Source of the DNA: Branchiostoma floridae | Taxonomy: Eukaryota > Chordata > Leptocardii > Amphioxiformes > Branchiostomatidae | Length of the DNA stretch: 64,000 bases | Reading direction: 5' to 3' | Assembly (NCBI RefSeq): GCF_000003815.2 | Contig: NC_049983.1 | Span: 21,292,573 to 21,356,572 of the forward strand | In this document: positions 1 to 11,498 of the stretch, one piece after another | How the letters are laid out: each line of letters begins with the position of its first letter | Numbering within the stretch: position 1 is the first letter of the stretch | Made by a program: the position numbers and the translations under genes | The notes under the pieces: model-generated | Seen by the model: the letters and a program-made list of their open reading frames with translations, nothing else | Told to the model about the DNA's origin: nothing | The model's database searches: none

Positions 1-1935
1 TAAGTACAGGTATATATACTAGTAGATGTATTGAAAGTTCCACAAGGTCTCACATCTGAGTTTATTAATGGTGGGTTCATAAAATCTTCCTAGCACCTGT
101 ATGAGCAAGCTATGGGCAGGGACATTTCATAATATTTTGTTTTGTTCCTCTTCATCCTGTTAGATGCTTTCCTTGTGTAAGGATAAACATCTGCTCATCT
201 ACCACAGCCCACAGGTATTTTGCAACCTTGTCATTATTTAGAAACAATATCTAATTGGACTCAATTACTGCACCAAATGCCTGATTGATGTTGCTCTATC
301 AAATGTAAATCCATTAATCAATGAATACAAATGTACTTCTAACAGCTTTTCTTTGCTCCTGACGTGATCAATTGCCATGGAGGAGACCGCTACTTTGCCT
401 GAGGGTATCATTGATTTTTCAAGAAAGAACAATATCCATGAAGGTTCAGGTTCATCCCTCAACGAAAAGGTCAAGTTTATTCTATTGTATAAATTCCAGA
501 GCGGCAGCAACACAAGCCTGGGCTCCTAATCCAATAAGAACGTGACCACGGATGTGACCGGACTGTTGATGCTGATATGCACCACTGATTATTGTTCAAT
601 ATGAAAGCATGCGAATTCAGACTGGCTTTGGAGGGAGGGGTGTAATAGCTTTCAGTATAAACTGTACAGCCAGGTTCTGTTTGCCAGATATTCCAATCTT
701 CAATAATATCACTCTTCAAACATCTCAATTGATTATATATATTATATACATATTACAAGCCACACAATATGCACCTGTGCCCTGCATGAATCATGGTTTC
801 CAACGGCAAGTCTTGCAAATGGACATCAACTGCTGTTAAAACAGGATAAAACATTCAACGAGCTTTGTAAATACCATCCATCACTTATTAATCTCGGTAG
901 AACAGTTTATTACCTTCTAATTCTGAGTTATATCCCCCCTACGTGGACTGTTTACTGGTAATCCAATTTACCTCTAGGGGACAAATTCTTCCCAAACACT
1001 CTGCATGGCATTAGACCAACAGGTTGGTGATCACATGAAGCAATCTGGAGAGGCAGGCAGGCTTATAGCCTGGTACATACCCTATTCCATGGGATCCAAT
1101 ACTGGGACAGGGTCATTGACATTGCCAGTCTTCTGGGGATCCTCTGCCCTTGAAGAACTTTTCATTACATTGTTGCACTCTTCTACTTATGTGGGAATGG
1201 CAAAAGTAATCTAGATTTGGACCTTGCTATAATTTTGTGGCATCCGACTTCTTTGCAAAAGCACACTCTGGGACCCAAATGCCTGCCTAGTTGTACACTA
1301 AAATATCCAATACAGATTTCTATCACCAGTAAGACAAAATGTTACATGCCAACTCTTACTTACTTCCTCTCCCTGCTTTTTAATATATGATCAAACATTG
1401 TCAAACCCATTGGATATCATGAAACATGTACCAGAAAATTTACTGGTACATGTACCTGCTGGCCCCAGTTGCATACAGCTAGAAAAGACCAATGGTAACG
1501 TTACATGTACTCTTTTATTTCTGACTGGTAAAGGCAGAATTCTAGTCACACTGCTATCATGCCTCTCACTGCTTATCTTGCTATGGTTTCTATCTTTAGA
1601 AACCCTAACAAAGCAGATAGATTGTCCTACACCACAACAGTCTCTGCCATTGAACTGATTGATGATCTGCGTTCCTTGCTTCCAGGCACGAACCTGAGCT
1701 TGTTACAGTTCAGATGAATGACACAGTTCCCAGACGTCCCCAAGGCTGAACTAACCCACCCAGCCCACCACTTCCAGATCCAGGTATCCACCTTGGTAAT
1801 TCCACTCCAGTAGCCTGTCTAATCTAGACTGATGCTCCCTCCTTCCCATTACACTCCCATCATTAATCTTGTCCACAGATCTAGTCCAGGCTTGCCTGTA
1901 GGAAGGCTTGTTTTTGGGACATAATAATGGCCAAT

Positions 1936-2290
1936 TGTAACGGAGGAAGTGGGACTGGTGGCGATAGAAAATGATCACGGACGAACAAGATCTGCCGTGG
2001 CCGAGAACGATCTTTATTCTCCTCTGTCACATCATGACTGTCTCTGTGTGCCCGCTTTCTGGACTCAACCTGATCACTGGTGTTCCTTCTTTTTATCCCC
2101 TAGCTAATCCCTACCACATGTACTTGACAGGTCATTAATTAACTGTGCTCATCTCTTTGTTCGTCCTTATCTCATCTACTCCTCAGCAAAAATACAAGAT
2201 GTTTATCAGTGATTACCAGAATCTGTGGATTTCTAAGAACCCACCCAAGAATCATTTTAAACAGATGTTGTCAATATGTGCTCTATTACA
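1936..2290 (-). repeat. 3' LTR of the small LTR element
   Basis: 355 bp, the downstream LTR for minus-strand transcription. It contains a TATA-like box (complement of 2089-2098) and an AATAAA signal (complement of 2013-2018). It appears base-for-base the same as 4052-4406. Confidence 0.9.
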
Positions 2291-2302
2291 TCCCCCTGCT
2301 TT
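2291..2302 (-). promoter_or_regulatory. Polypurine tract of the LTR element
   Basis: Minus-strand purine run aaagcaggggga directly abuts the downstream LTR. This is the standard place for the plus-strand primer of reverse transcription. Confidence 0.75.
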
Positions 2303-3796
2303 GAAACAAATGCGTCCCCGCATTTTACATTAACAATAACAGTGACTATGACAGAACAAAAACAGTAACAAGTCAATTTACGACAGCGACATCGATATAT
2401 GACAAACAGATCTGAGTGGAGGAACACTAGCTTCCCAATGTCCTGTTTAAATCACAATGCGAAAGACATATACAATGTACTATGAAATCTGTATCGAAAA
2501 TCTCGTCAATGGATCAAGAGTTCAGTTGTCAAGTCCATGCTACAACTTTCGTGTTCAGGTCGCAATCTGCGTGATCCTGGGGTCACCATCACTCCGGTCG
2601 TCGTTGTTGCTCTAGGGTCTGCTCCGCTCAGGTGCACCAGTTGTCTCTCTGTCCTCCCCTTGCTTCCTTGTCCCCACGGCGGCTGTGTCCTGTCCTTGCC
2701 CAATTGGCTGCCGGTATGGCTTGTCGGGATCAGGTCACAGGCCCGTTGAATCCTTGGTCCTTCGCTGGTGGGGTGCCCTTTGTGGCGTCTCTTCCACTGT
2801 GTCTGGACCATTTACACCCTCCATAAGTGACTCTCGCTTCGCCACTGTCTGGGTTTATCTCCTGCAAGGTAGAGCATCGTACAACCTGGCCACACCGTCT
2901 CGCTACCTCCGCTAGACCCTACACTAATTTCTGCTGTTCATCTCTAGTCTATCACTAGCATAAACTAAGCTCCCAGGGGGTAGGATTTAACTGACTTTGC
3001 TATCAGCTGAGCCTTCATGATGCCCAAACATTCCCGCTAACCGGCAACATTTGCCCGAATGTCTGGCTTTCCACGGACATCAATCCAGCAGTCAGCTCCA
3101 CTCCCCACTGGCTTACGGACCCAATGACTCTCACAAACATTCTTCATTCCAATGATAACCGTCCTCTGTCTTTCCATTTGAGACTCAATCTAAATGGCTA
3201 AACTACCAAGAGACAACAAACTGCTTTCACCCTGCCCATACCTACAAAAAGCTATCATGTTTTTGACATCTGCACACAGTCCAAGCTAGGTCTCACTAGG
3301 CACGCTCAATACCTACCCCACCCCGGGAGCCTAAGGGGTTCCCCTACCCCCAGCTCAACCGTGGCTGTCGATAGAGCTCCTGTCGACCTATCCTATTCTG
3401 AAGTACCTCTCAAAAACTTGCAAGCATAATTGTCCACGACTAGTACAAGGCTAACATACACGTGCACAGCAGAACAGAGTCTGACTTACTTTTCCGTTTA
3501 CCACACAAACAAAGAACAACAAGGAACATCGCACTGCCAAATAAGCTTCTGTCTTTTTTCAAAATCATTTCCGAATCATGGAGAGAATTTCCTTCAGCCA
3601 AATTCAAAATCACACAAATCCACTTGACACTTCACGGCTTTTTTTCCTGTTACTACATTTACTGCATTAAGCTATACAAACTGGACTTTGAGGACCTCTG
3701 TGCTGTTTAACGAAAACTATCTAACGGTTTGCAACTACATGGTCTACCGAGTCTACGCTACATCGACAGATATTACGCTACACAAAATCACACTAA

Positions 3797-3997
3797 CTAA
3801 GTGGCCAGGTCACAATGCTCAAAACCATACAAAGAGCTCTCACCGGACCGATACTGGTTGTGGTCTGTAGCAATCATCTTCCGTGGCCTTGGAGTCGTCA
3901 GTGCCGGGTTGGCCATGCTGGACTGCGACGGGCTGTGCTCCAGGGTGGTCATCTCTTGTTGTCTTGTAGGCGTCCGAGGGTTGGTCATGCTGGTCAT
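3797..3997 (-). CDS. Short open frame in the LTR element, possible gag leader remnant
   Basis: A 66-codon frame starts with ATG about 55 bases after the upstream LTR, where gag would start. The product is rich in Pro, Thr, Ser, Gln and Arg (motifs NPRTPTRQQEM and TTPRPRKM) and has no recognisable domain. The base composition looks coding-like, but its length and lack of family signal leave it uncertain. It may be a truncated leader peptide or chance. Confidence 0.25.
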   Translation of the reverse strand: MTSMTNPRTPTRQQEMTTLEHSPSQSSMANPALTTPRPRKMIATDHNQYRSGESSLYGFEHCDLAT

Positions 3998-4033
3998 GGT
4001 CTCTCCGATCCCGTGCAGGGAGATATTACCGTA

Positions 4034-4051
4034 TCCGTGCAGACAACGCCA
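4034..4051 (-). promoter_or_regulatory. Putative primer-binding site of the LTR element
   Basis: Minus-strand sequence starting TGGCGTTGTC follows the upstream LTR with no spacer. An initial TGG pairs with the CCA end of a tRNA. Which tRNA cannot be settled by eye. Confidence 0.55.
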
Positions 4052-4406
4052 TGTAACGGAGGAAGTGGGACTGGTGGCGATAGAAAATGATCACGGACGA
4101 ACAAGATCTGCCGTGGCCGAGAACGATCTTTATTCTCCTCTGTCACATCATGACTGTCTCTGTGTGCCCGCTTTCTGGACTCAACCTGATCACTGGTGTT
4201 CCTTCTTTTTATCCCCTAGCTAATCCCTACCACATGTACTTGACAGGTCATTAATTAACTGTGCTCATCTCTTTGTTCGTCCTTATCTCATCTACTCCTC
4301 AGCAAAAATACAAGATGTTTATCAGTGATTACCAGAATCTGTGGATTTCTAAGAACCCACCCAAGAATCATTTTAAACAGATGTTGTCAATATGTGCTCT
4401 ATTACA
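4052..4406 (-). repeat. 5' LTR of the small LTR element
   Basis: 355 bp, the upstream LTR for minus-strand transcription, ending at the 4-bp target duplication caat (4407-4410). Promoter and polyadenylation motifs are as in the other copy. Confidence 0.9.
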
Positions 4407-6210
4407 CAATCGTACCTTTGGGAATGAAGCCTGGTTGACACTGTCTACACTAATTCACCTGCTCTACTTTCCTAAATCAGGGCAAGGTATTTGCCATCAC
4501 CTGTCTAAGAAAATCTGAAAATCAATAGAAAATAATTACAATTCCACTTCACATAAGTCTAAGCATCATGTAAATCCTAAATCCTGAAGACTAAACTAAA
4601 AAGAAAAAAAAAAGAAAAAACGAAGATAAGTAGAAACCAGCAGCTTTCTGGCTTCTTTTTTGCCATTTGAATAGGGACGTTACCCAAAACTCCCATAGTA
4701 CAAAATTGTCTTTGCTGCCTAACCAAAGTGTTCTGATGCTATGCTCATTAACATAATTGTAATTAGCTCTGTAACCACTTTCCCCTTACGAATCCTAAAA
4801 AGCTGTTAGCCAAACTTAGGTTGGCGCTCTTTTCATGCACCTTTCTGACCTTACAGCTAAATAGCTGTCCTTCCTGCCTACTGATGGAGGGCAAACTTAG
4901 TGAAGGTTAAACCCGTCTGAGAAGAATAATTACCCATAATTACCTCATTGGATGTGCCTTTCCACCTCATTTCACTGCATATCAGCTGTGGAGCTTGTGA
5001 GATTTACTGGGGTCAAGTTCATGCTTCGTTGGTCATCACATCATGCCAATTAATTTGTTTAACTAAGCAGTGGTCGAAATACCTTTTTGAAGTGTTCTGC
5101 AATATTGCAGAATGGCAAAATTTTGTTCAGCATAAGGGGCTACTACAGCTTGAAGTATACCAATCAATGTATAAATATAACACAACGTCCTAATAAAGGT
5201 ACACCAAATTAGCAACTGGATATGATTTTTAGAAATATTCAGATAAAGTTGACGCTGAAACAATGTCTTGATCCTCTTAACAAGTTAACCATGAAAAAAC
5301 GACTGTTTTGGTAAAAACAAATTAAACAAAGCAATAAAAAACTGAAATCATACTAGCAGACAAACTTTTATGACCGTCTCACGTACAGAAACATGGTTAA
5401 GCTACCCTTGCCCCACTGGAAGAAAGCTTAATTGTATGTCTGAAAGTCCATGGCCAAGGCTAACTCCTTGATTGAGATTGACCGAACTACAGGGAAATAC
5501 CTGAACAAGAGCATTCTGCGCTAACACTGATGGTAGCCCCAGGCTAGGTCTGGCTTACACACCTCTTATAATCACCAGGGAAATAACCTATCTACCCGCA
5601 AGGGCAGGAGTAGCCGCAGGCATCAACGCCGACAAAGGTAGGTCCTGGAGACTGTCAGATCCAGTGGATTTGATGGTGGGAAAGTAGCGGGACATTTGTG
5701 ACCTCAGCCATACTGATATTGGTTAAGTCTCCATGGTGAGGCTATGTATATGATATATTGGAAAGAGCTCCTGACACTGGTGAAAAACTGATCCAGACAT
5801 TATGATAACTACCAATACATTCTACAACGTGCGTAAGGACAGACGAGTAGACTTTCCCCCCCATTCACCTGAAAATAGTCTGATTTACAAATGTACCTCT
5901 TGTCATCTTTCTACTCATAACTGTACATATCTGATATGGCACACTTGTACTGTTTCATAACATAATTTCCTAGTGCCTGGAGGGCATTGCAAGATGGATG
6001 CAAAGCCAAAAGGTGCGGCTTATAGATTTTGTGGGCTTTACTGAAAACACTCCACTATAAGTTCTACTTGGTTTGCCACAAGCGGCTCATAAGTTGATAA
6101 CGACACAGGTTTGTTGTAAATTATCAGCCTCTCTCATGTGCTTCAAGTTTGTTGATAAGTAAACTGTTTTAAAGAGACACTGGATGCGACAACACAGTAT
6201 GTATTAGTTA

Positions 6211-6426
6211 ACGCTAGTTCACCTTTATCCGTTGGGTAACCTATATCCGTTGCTTTTAAAATCAGGGTATTTGGGGATATCACGTCGACGGACGTTGGTT
6301 TTAGATTGCAATATTTTCAGTACATTGCAGTCTAAAACTACCACCCGTCAGCTTGATGTGCCTAAATACCCTGTTTTGAAAAACAACGGATATAGGTTAC
6401 CCCGCGGATAAAGGTGAACTAGCGTC
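6211..6426. mobile_element. Inverted-repeat element (MITE, copy 1) with 8-bp target duplication
   Basis: The ends acgctagttcaccttt (6211-6226) and its exact reverse complement (6410-6425) enclose about 0.2 kb. Further in, gtaacctatatccgttg-type arms also pair. The direct repeat attagtta flanks it (6203-6210 and 6427-6434), an 8-bp duplication of the kind made by hAT transposases. No coding capacity. A related copy is at about 37502. Confidence 0.8.
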
Positions 6427-6534
6427 ATTAGTTACAACTACAGAGCTCTGGATGACCTCCAGTTACCAGGGATGACAGTGAAAATGAGCAAGTGGCCTAA
6501 ACTGGAACAGGACGTTCCTACCTGTGCCAGAAGA

Positions 6535-6607
6535 ACTCTACTCTACTCTACTCTACTCTACTCTACTCTACTCTACTCTACTCTACTCTACTCTACTCTA
6601 CTCTACT
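6535..6607. repeat. (CTACT)n microsatellite, about 14 copies
   Basis: Pure pentanucleotide array of 73 bp. It lies in the plexin intron 17 bases beyond the donor hexamer of coding exon 5. On the transcribed minus strand it reads as AGTAG repeats. Confidence 0.97.
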
Positions 6608-6630
6608 TTAAATCGAACTGCATGACCTAC

Positions 6631-6754
6631 CCTGACAATGCCCTGTGTGCGCGGGATAAAGCCGGGGTTGACGCTGATGGCGGGGCACTCCTGCAGCGTG
6701 GTCGCCCAGCGGAACGTGATGTCAGCATCATTGCACTCCGACCTCCGAGAACAC
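6631..6754 (-). CDS. PLXNA: Plexin fifth coding exon: end of PSI and following segment
   Basis: Encodes residues 516-557 (124 bases). KCSRRSEC follows the PSI core as in class A plexins (CSRR..C), then a W residue and LQECP as in the segment leading to the first IPT domain. The acceptor is gcttag at 6755, matching incoming phase 2. The donor is AGG|gtaggt at 6630, phase 0. This donor departs from the usual gtaagt/gtgagt, so the 3' edge is less sure than the other edges. A (CTACT)n repeat starts 17 bases beyond the donor hexamer. The next exon was not found in the 6.6 kb to the left and is presumed off-window. Confidence 0.85.
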
Positions 6755-8045
6755 CTAAGCACAAGATGAATAAAACTGTCAGTCACTAGAATTCCACTTC
6801 ATTGTTAGATCTTTTATTCCAAAACAATATTTTTTTAAACACATATAGCTGATACAAATAATGTTCTTCTTGAAGCCTATACATGTACTCTTGGTTGATC
6901 TCTACTCAATGATAGTATCTGTGCACAGGCTGCTTACACAGATGTTCTATATACATTTTCATTTAGTTTGATAATTTTGTTTTTTTTCTATCATATCATC
7001 ACATTTCCATTACATACAAGTATTATTTATATTTTATGATGAAATGAAGATACTTCTTAAGAATATGACCATAAGAAGAGTCACTTCATGATGATACATG
7101 TGTATATCGTACATTTGTATGTCTTGAAAGATGAGGAAGAATTAGTTATGTACAGGTACAAAAAAAATCTGTGTTGATGCTTCTTTTTTCTTCTTCACAA
7201 ATCCAGGAAGGTTCATTTTGTGTTTGTGGCCCCGAGAAACTTGTCCCTAACTTAGCATCGATCTCCATCATACAAAGTCAAGGTAAAATTTGCTGATATG
7301 TAACTAAGATATGGTTATCTTCTATCCTTGAACACATCATTACATCACAAGTCAACCAAACTAAGGCATTCCTTGGGAATCATGGGTCATGTCACCTGGG
7401 TCTAAGGTAAAGCCTGACTCATAATATGCCGTCTGCTTATCAGGTTTGATGCTGAATTTAGAGTAGGAAAAGTTATGGATGGATTCTCAGATTTATATGG
7501 CACCTGCATGCTCACTGATTACTACATCCATGCCCTCGCAGTAAGGTATCTCTGTCTGACAGAGGAAATAAAAATGGGCTCCCAAGCTGACTTCTCCTAC
7601 ACGTGACGAAATTAAATGGAGCCCCATGAGGTCTAACACTGGAAAGTCAGCAGATTATGCAGCTCCTGTACCATGGCAGGCAGCCAAGAGATGGACTAAT
7701 AAGCCAGAGATGATATTGGACCTGACGTTACAATTCTAATGCCTGGATGAGACAGTTTACACACTACATGATGAGAATACAGAAATTATACCGTGGCTTC
7801 CTACGCATACCAAAGGATACAGATGTATCCAATCTTGATTTTTCCTTAGCTACTAATGCTGTACCTTCAATTAATTTCCCTTTCAAATACGCTTCGCAGC
7901 CTGGTGAATCGATATGTTGTGAAGTTACAATAAATGATGATCCTTCATCTGGCACAACGGCGCATTTATTGGTCATGCCGAGCTGAGGGTATATACGGTA
8001 TAACGTTAGCCCTTTTGTATCGATTTCCATTTAGGTCCTGCTCAT

Positions 8046-8478
8046 NNNNNNNNNNNNNNNNNNNNNNNNNNNNNNNNNNNNNNNNNNNNNNNNNNNNNNN
8101 NNNNNNNNNNNNNNNNNNNNNNNNNNNNNNNNNNNNNNNNNNNNNNNNNNNNNNNNNNNNNNNNNNNNNNNNNNNNNNNNNNNNNNNNNNNNNNNNNNNN
8201 NNNNNNNNNNNNNNNNNNNNNNNNNNNNNNNNNNNNNNNNNNNNNNNNNNNNNNNNNNNNNNNNNNNNNNNNNNNNNNNNNNNNNNNNNNNNNNNNNNNN
8301 NNNNNNNNNNNNNNNNNNNNNNNNNNNNNNNNNNNNNNNNNNNNNNNNNNNNNNNNNNNNNNNNNNNNNNNNNNNNNNNNNNNNNNNNNNNNNNNNNNNN
8401 NNNNNNNNNNNNNNNNNNNNNNNNNNNNNNNNNNNNNNNNNNNNNNNNNNNNNNNNNNNNNNNNNNNNNNNNNNNNNN
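8046..8478. other. Assembly gap (433 N)
   Basis: Unsequenced bases. Open frames running through the Ns are artefacts. Confidence 1.
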
Positions 8479-10162
8479 CAGGCTATGCCAGCACATGATA
8501 CATGAAATGGATTAAGTATATCAAGGACAAGTGCCAGGAAAAGCACCCGTCCAATTACCTAAACAAAAAGAAATCAATACATATAAAATCAGCATTTATT
8601 ACAAATTATGGTTCATTCAATTGATTTGGTACATGGCCTTTTTGGATCAAGATACACTTTTGTGCAGTAACTACCATATCAAATGTCACCTATGGTTGCA
8701 TGCATCTCTCACTGCAATGCCAAATGTCTTGGGGATTACTGTAAAATGTAAAACAATATGTTACAATATACAAGAACCATGGGATAAGTCCTTCATGGAT
8801 GTATGGTCAGAACTGTCCAATTCAAGAAGACTACGGGGGACATAGTAAATGATCATGATGATGATGAAGATGACTGGGGACCTAGAAAATCTGATCTACA
8901 TGTATGCAGACAAGTGGTCACCATGTACTGATTGCTTGAGTGGATGAAAAAAAATTTAAGGGATAACCAAATAGTTGGTCACATTGGCCAGGTGGTCCTC
9001 ATGAGGAGGTGGTCACTTCCACTGGTTTGGCTGTAAATCTAAATCTAAATCAATGAGCCTTTATCAACCAATCTGCATGTACAAAACATGTATCTAGTTG
9101 ATAAAGGAAATTTGCCAAACCCTAGATAGTAACTTGAGGTCGGCAAAGAAAGTCTTCCAAAACAATGTTTGACACGGATCAGCCTTGTAAAACTGCAGGC
9201 ACATCGTACAGTTTATTCCTACATTTTCATAGATTCGCCTTTATCTTGATTGATGACTACATACTATATCATTCATCACAAGAACCTTTGTATAAAGCTA
9301 CAGACATTAGTACGGGGGTTTCAAATGCCGTTATAATCCTTAAGCCAAAGGCTTTCCCAGTATCAGTACAAAGGGCTTTGGATGGGCAAAGCTTTATATA
9401 GTTGTGTCTTTTGGCCTCAAATCAATGCAGACTGGAGGAATGGCTTTCAACTTTTGTATGTAACTAGGGGCATCACAAATACACCACATGTACCTCCAAG
9501 TATATTTGGGGCCCTTCATAACTCTTCTTCATGTTCTGACATTTAAGAATTTACATGTAGACCCAAAGATGTACAGCTTGATACATTTCTTAGCATTCAT
9601 CCCTCCAAAAGGTCCAAACTTCAGCAATTTGTATGGAAAGGGAGGGCATGGTGGGATGTGACAGTATGAATCCTGAAAATTGAACTCTGTGACCTGTGTG
9701 CTACCTGGGGAAAGCAAAGGTTAAAAGGAGGAGCAAATTTTATCAACTAGTGGCACTTGGATTCCCTTATGTCCCTCTATGACCTGAAGATCACATTTCT
9801 TTATCTATTATGGAAAAACCAAAGGGAAATAGACAATATGTATGGATCCTAATTTAAAGAATGTAGGGTGCAAAGATGAAGTTTCAAATTTATCATCTGG
9901 TCACATGTGATGCCACCTCAGGGCCAATTTAATCATTTGTTGGACACATTTTCAATTCTTCATGATTGCAGAATGCTTTTCTTTGTTGCCTTCCAGTTAG
10001 ATTTGTATCTAACATAGTAGTGGGACATATCAAATCAGTATTGTGACCCTGGCCACCACGTACACACATCTTGGAAAAAGTAAGGTACAGGGCTGAGCAG
10101 ATATTTGCGTATTTACAAGAACTTTTTTCTGTGATGATAAGAGCCAGTGTTGATGAGCCTTA

Positions 10163-10369
10163 AACGAGGAGACTTTCCTCCTGCAGACGGATGCCTCCAA
10201 AAGAGGGATTGGAACAGTGCTGACACAGCTAGCCTTTGCTCACCCAGCTACACCTTCCACCCCCAGTCACTGCGACTTTGACTTGTTCCATCGAACACAG
10301 CAGGACAGGTCCACCTCCCCTCACGGAGAACAATTCCAGCCCCATATGCCTGCCATTCATGCACCATGA
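10163..10369 (+). pseudogene. Ty3/gypsy-type RNase H fragment
   Basis: The open stretch starts with ETFLLQTDASKRGIGTVL, which follows the start of the RNase H domain of Ty3/gypsy polyproteins (consensus F.LQTDAS..GIGAVL, with the first catalytic Asp in TDAS). Only about 25 residues fit. After TQLAFAHPA the reading departs from the family and ends at TGA 10367. In-frame stops also precede it, and no other polyprotein domain is nearby. This is a short decayed relic inside the plexin intron. Confidence 0.6.
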
Positions 10370-11397
10370 ATTACTGTACTTACAGACCTGCATGGATCAA
10401 TATTGCAATTTGCCATAAACGTTTTTGTCCATTTCAGCGAGGCAGGAGTCAGTGTTAACTGTTACAGATAGACAGGATTACAATTTCACGCTCCGAATTT
10501 TGTCGCCATTCCTCGAGGTAACTCCCTTTATGGATGATAACTTTCGGGTCGGCCAGCAACCGTAAACTTCCCCTGTGCAAAGTCATCTATTCCCTCACCT
10601 TCCTAATAGAATATTCATTGCTGCTCAGAAGGTGCATTTGGAATGTTTCCATCACATATGGGTCAGCAGTGGGGCAGGCTTTGCGTTTAACAGCTGGCCA
10701 AATTACTTCAGTTGGCGATATCGTTTGGATTATTACTGAAAACTAAATCTGTATTATTCTTTCCTGGCACTGAGAATAAAACATTTTACGCTGTGCACGT
10801 GATTCAAAGCTGACAAAGGGACAGTAAATTCTCAGCTTTAACAGATCCAGGCAAGATCTGAACAACTCTGTTGCCAGCTTTAAAGGCCCTCTGGGGATTC
10901 GCACGCCAACTGAATTAGCAGCTAGATAGATAGATAGATTTAATTGATGCACTTGTTCTAAACCCAAGCATTCAAGTATGTCTTTCATTATGCATGCTAG
11001 TTCCAGTAACGTGTAAGTGTAAAAGACAGTGGCGTAATATAGCATATGTATATGTAGTTTAGCCAACAGAAGAACTGCTGCAGCACAGAGGAGACCACAC
11101 TTAGCAGACATACACCCACTTTAATTAAAAGGTTCAGTCCCTTTGATGTGTATAGATAGTCTTGGTTAGGTCTTGTGGTTGGCACTAACCTCAAATCAAA
11201 TTTGGACTCTAATCTGAACACAACAGGCAAATTTTGCAACACTCTTCTGGTTTCTTCACTTCTTTGTTGGTAAGTGTTTTCACAATTTTTACTTCGAAAA
11301 CCACTTATTAAGAATTTTACTGGTCTGAAAATAAGGGTTTCACATTACCAAAATACTTCCATGTTTCTTTGCTTGATTTCTGCTAATGTTCACTCAC

Positions 11398-11498
11398 TTG
11401 TTGTCCAGCACACACCAGCCGCAGTACGGGTCTCTCACTCCCAGACACTCTCCACAGGTGCTGTACTGTCCACAGTTCTCTACTGGCACCAGCGTCAC
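11398..11498 (-). CDS. PLXNA: Plexin fourth coding exon: PSI domain core
   Basis: Encodes residues 483-515 plus two bases of the next codon (101 bases). [20 protein letters not shown] followed by a [11 protein letters not shown] stretch is a textbook plexin PSI domain, with the C...C..CL....PYCGWC cysteine spacing intact. The acceptor is gtgtgcag and the donor is AA|gtgagt, phase 2. The next exon begins with G, restoring AAG (Lys) and then Cys as expected. Confidence 0.93.

Larger units (their letters stand above)
1936..4406 (-). mobile_element. Small complete LTR retrotransposon (TRIM-like, non-autonomous)
   Basis: Two 355-bp direct repeats begin TGTAACGG and end ATTACA (plus strand), so they have TG...CA termini. 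They look identical by eye and are flanked by the 4-bp direct repeat caat (1932-1935 and 4407-4410). Orientation is minus. A polypurine tract read as aaagcaggggga abuts the left LTR, and a primer-binding-like site starting TGG directly follows the right LTR. Inside the LTR, a TATA-like ggataaaaag and an AATAAA appear in the correct minus-strand order. The 1,761-bp interior has no recognisable gag, protease, reverse transcriptase or integrase, so mobility would need enzymes from a relative. Identical LTRs suggest recent insertion. It sits in the plexin intron in the sense direction. Confidence 0.9.
1..6630 (-). other. Plexin intron 3' of exon 5, running off the left edge
   Basis: No exon for the first IPT domain was recognised on the minus strand. 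The interval contains the complete LTR element (1936-4406), an A-rich run near 4597-4620, a 0.2-kb inverted-repeat element (6211-6426) and the (CTACT)n repeat. The remaining sequence (1-1931, 4411-6202) shows only short unsupported open frames. Confidence 0.6.
6755..11397 (-). other. Plexin intron between coding exons 5 and 4
   Basis: 4.6-kb intron containing an assembly gap and a decayed Ty3/gypsy RNase H fragment. Otherwise AT-rich sequence with short open frames of no recognised family and a short gata run near 10924. Confidence 0.75.

Noticed and set aside
2145-4518. Repeated open frames in 2145-2333 and 4261-4518 as a duplicated gene
   Set aside because: They are the same LTR sequence read twice on the strand opposite to the element.
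6472-6789. 105-codon plus-strand frame across the (CTACT)n array
   Set aside because: It is antisense to plexin coding exon 5, and its length comes from the repeat, which lacks stops.
7934-8546. Long frames spanning 8046-8478
   Set aside because: They exist only because unsequenced bases contain no stops.
10923-10938. Short gata run as a microsatellite
   Set aside because: Only about four units, too short to list as a repeat.
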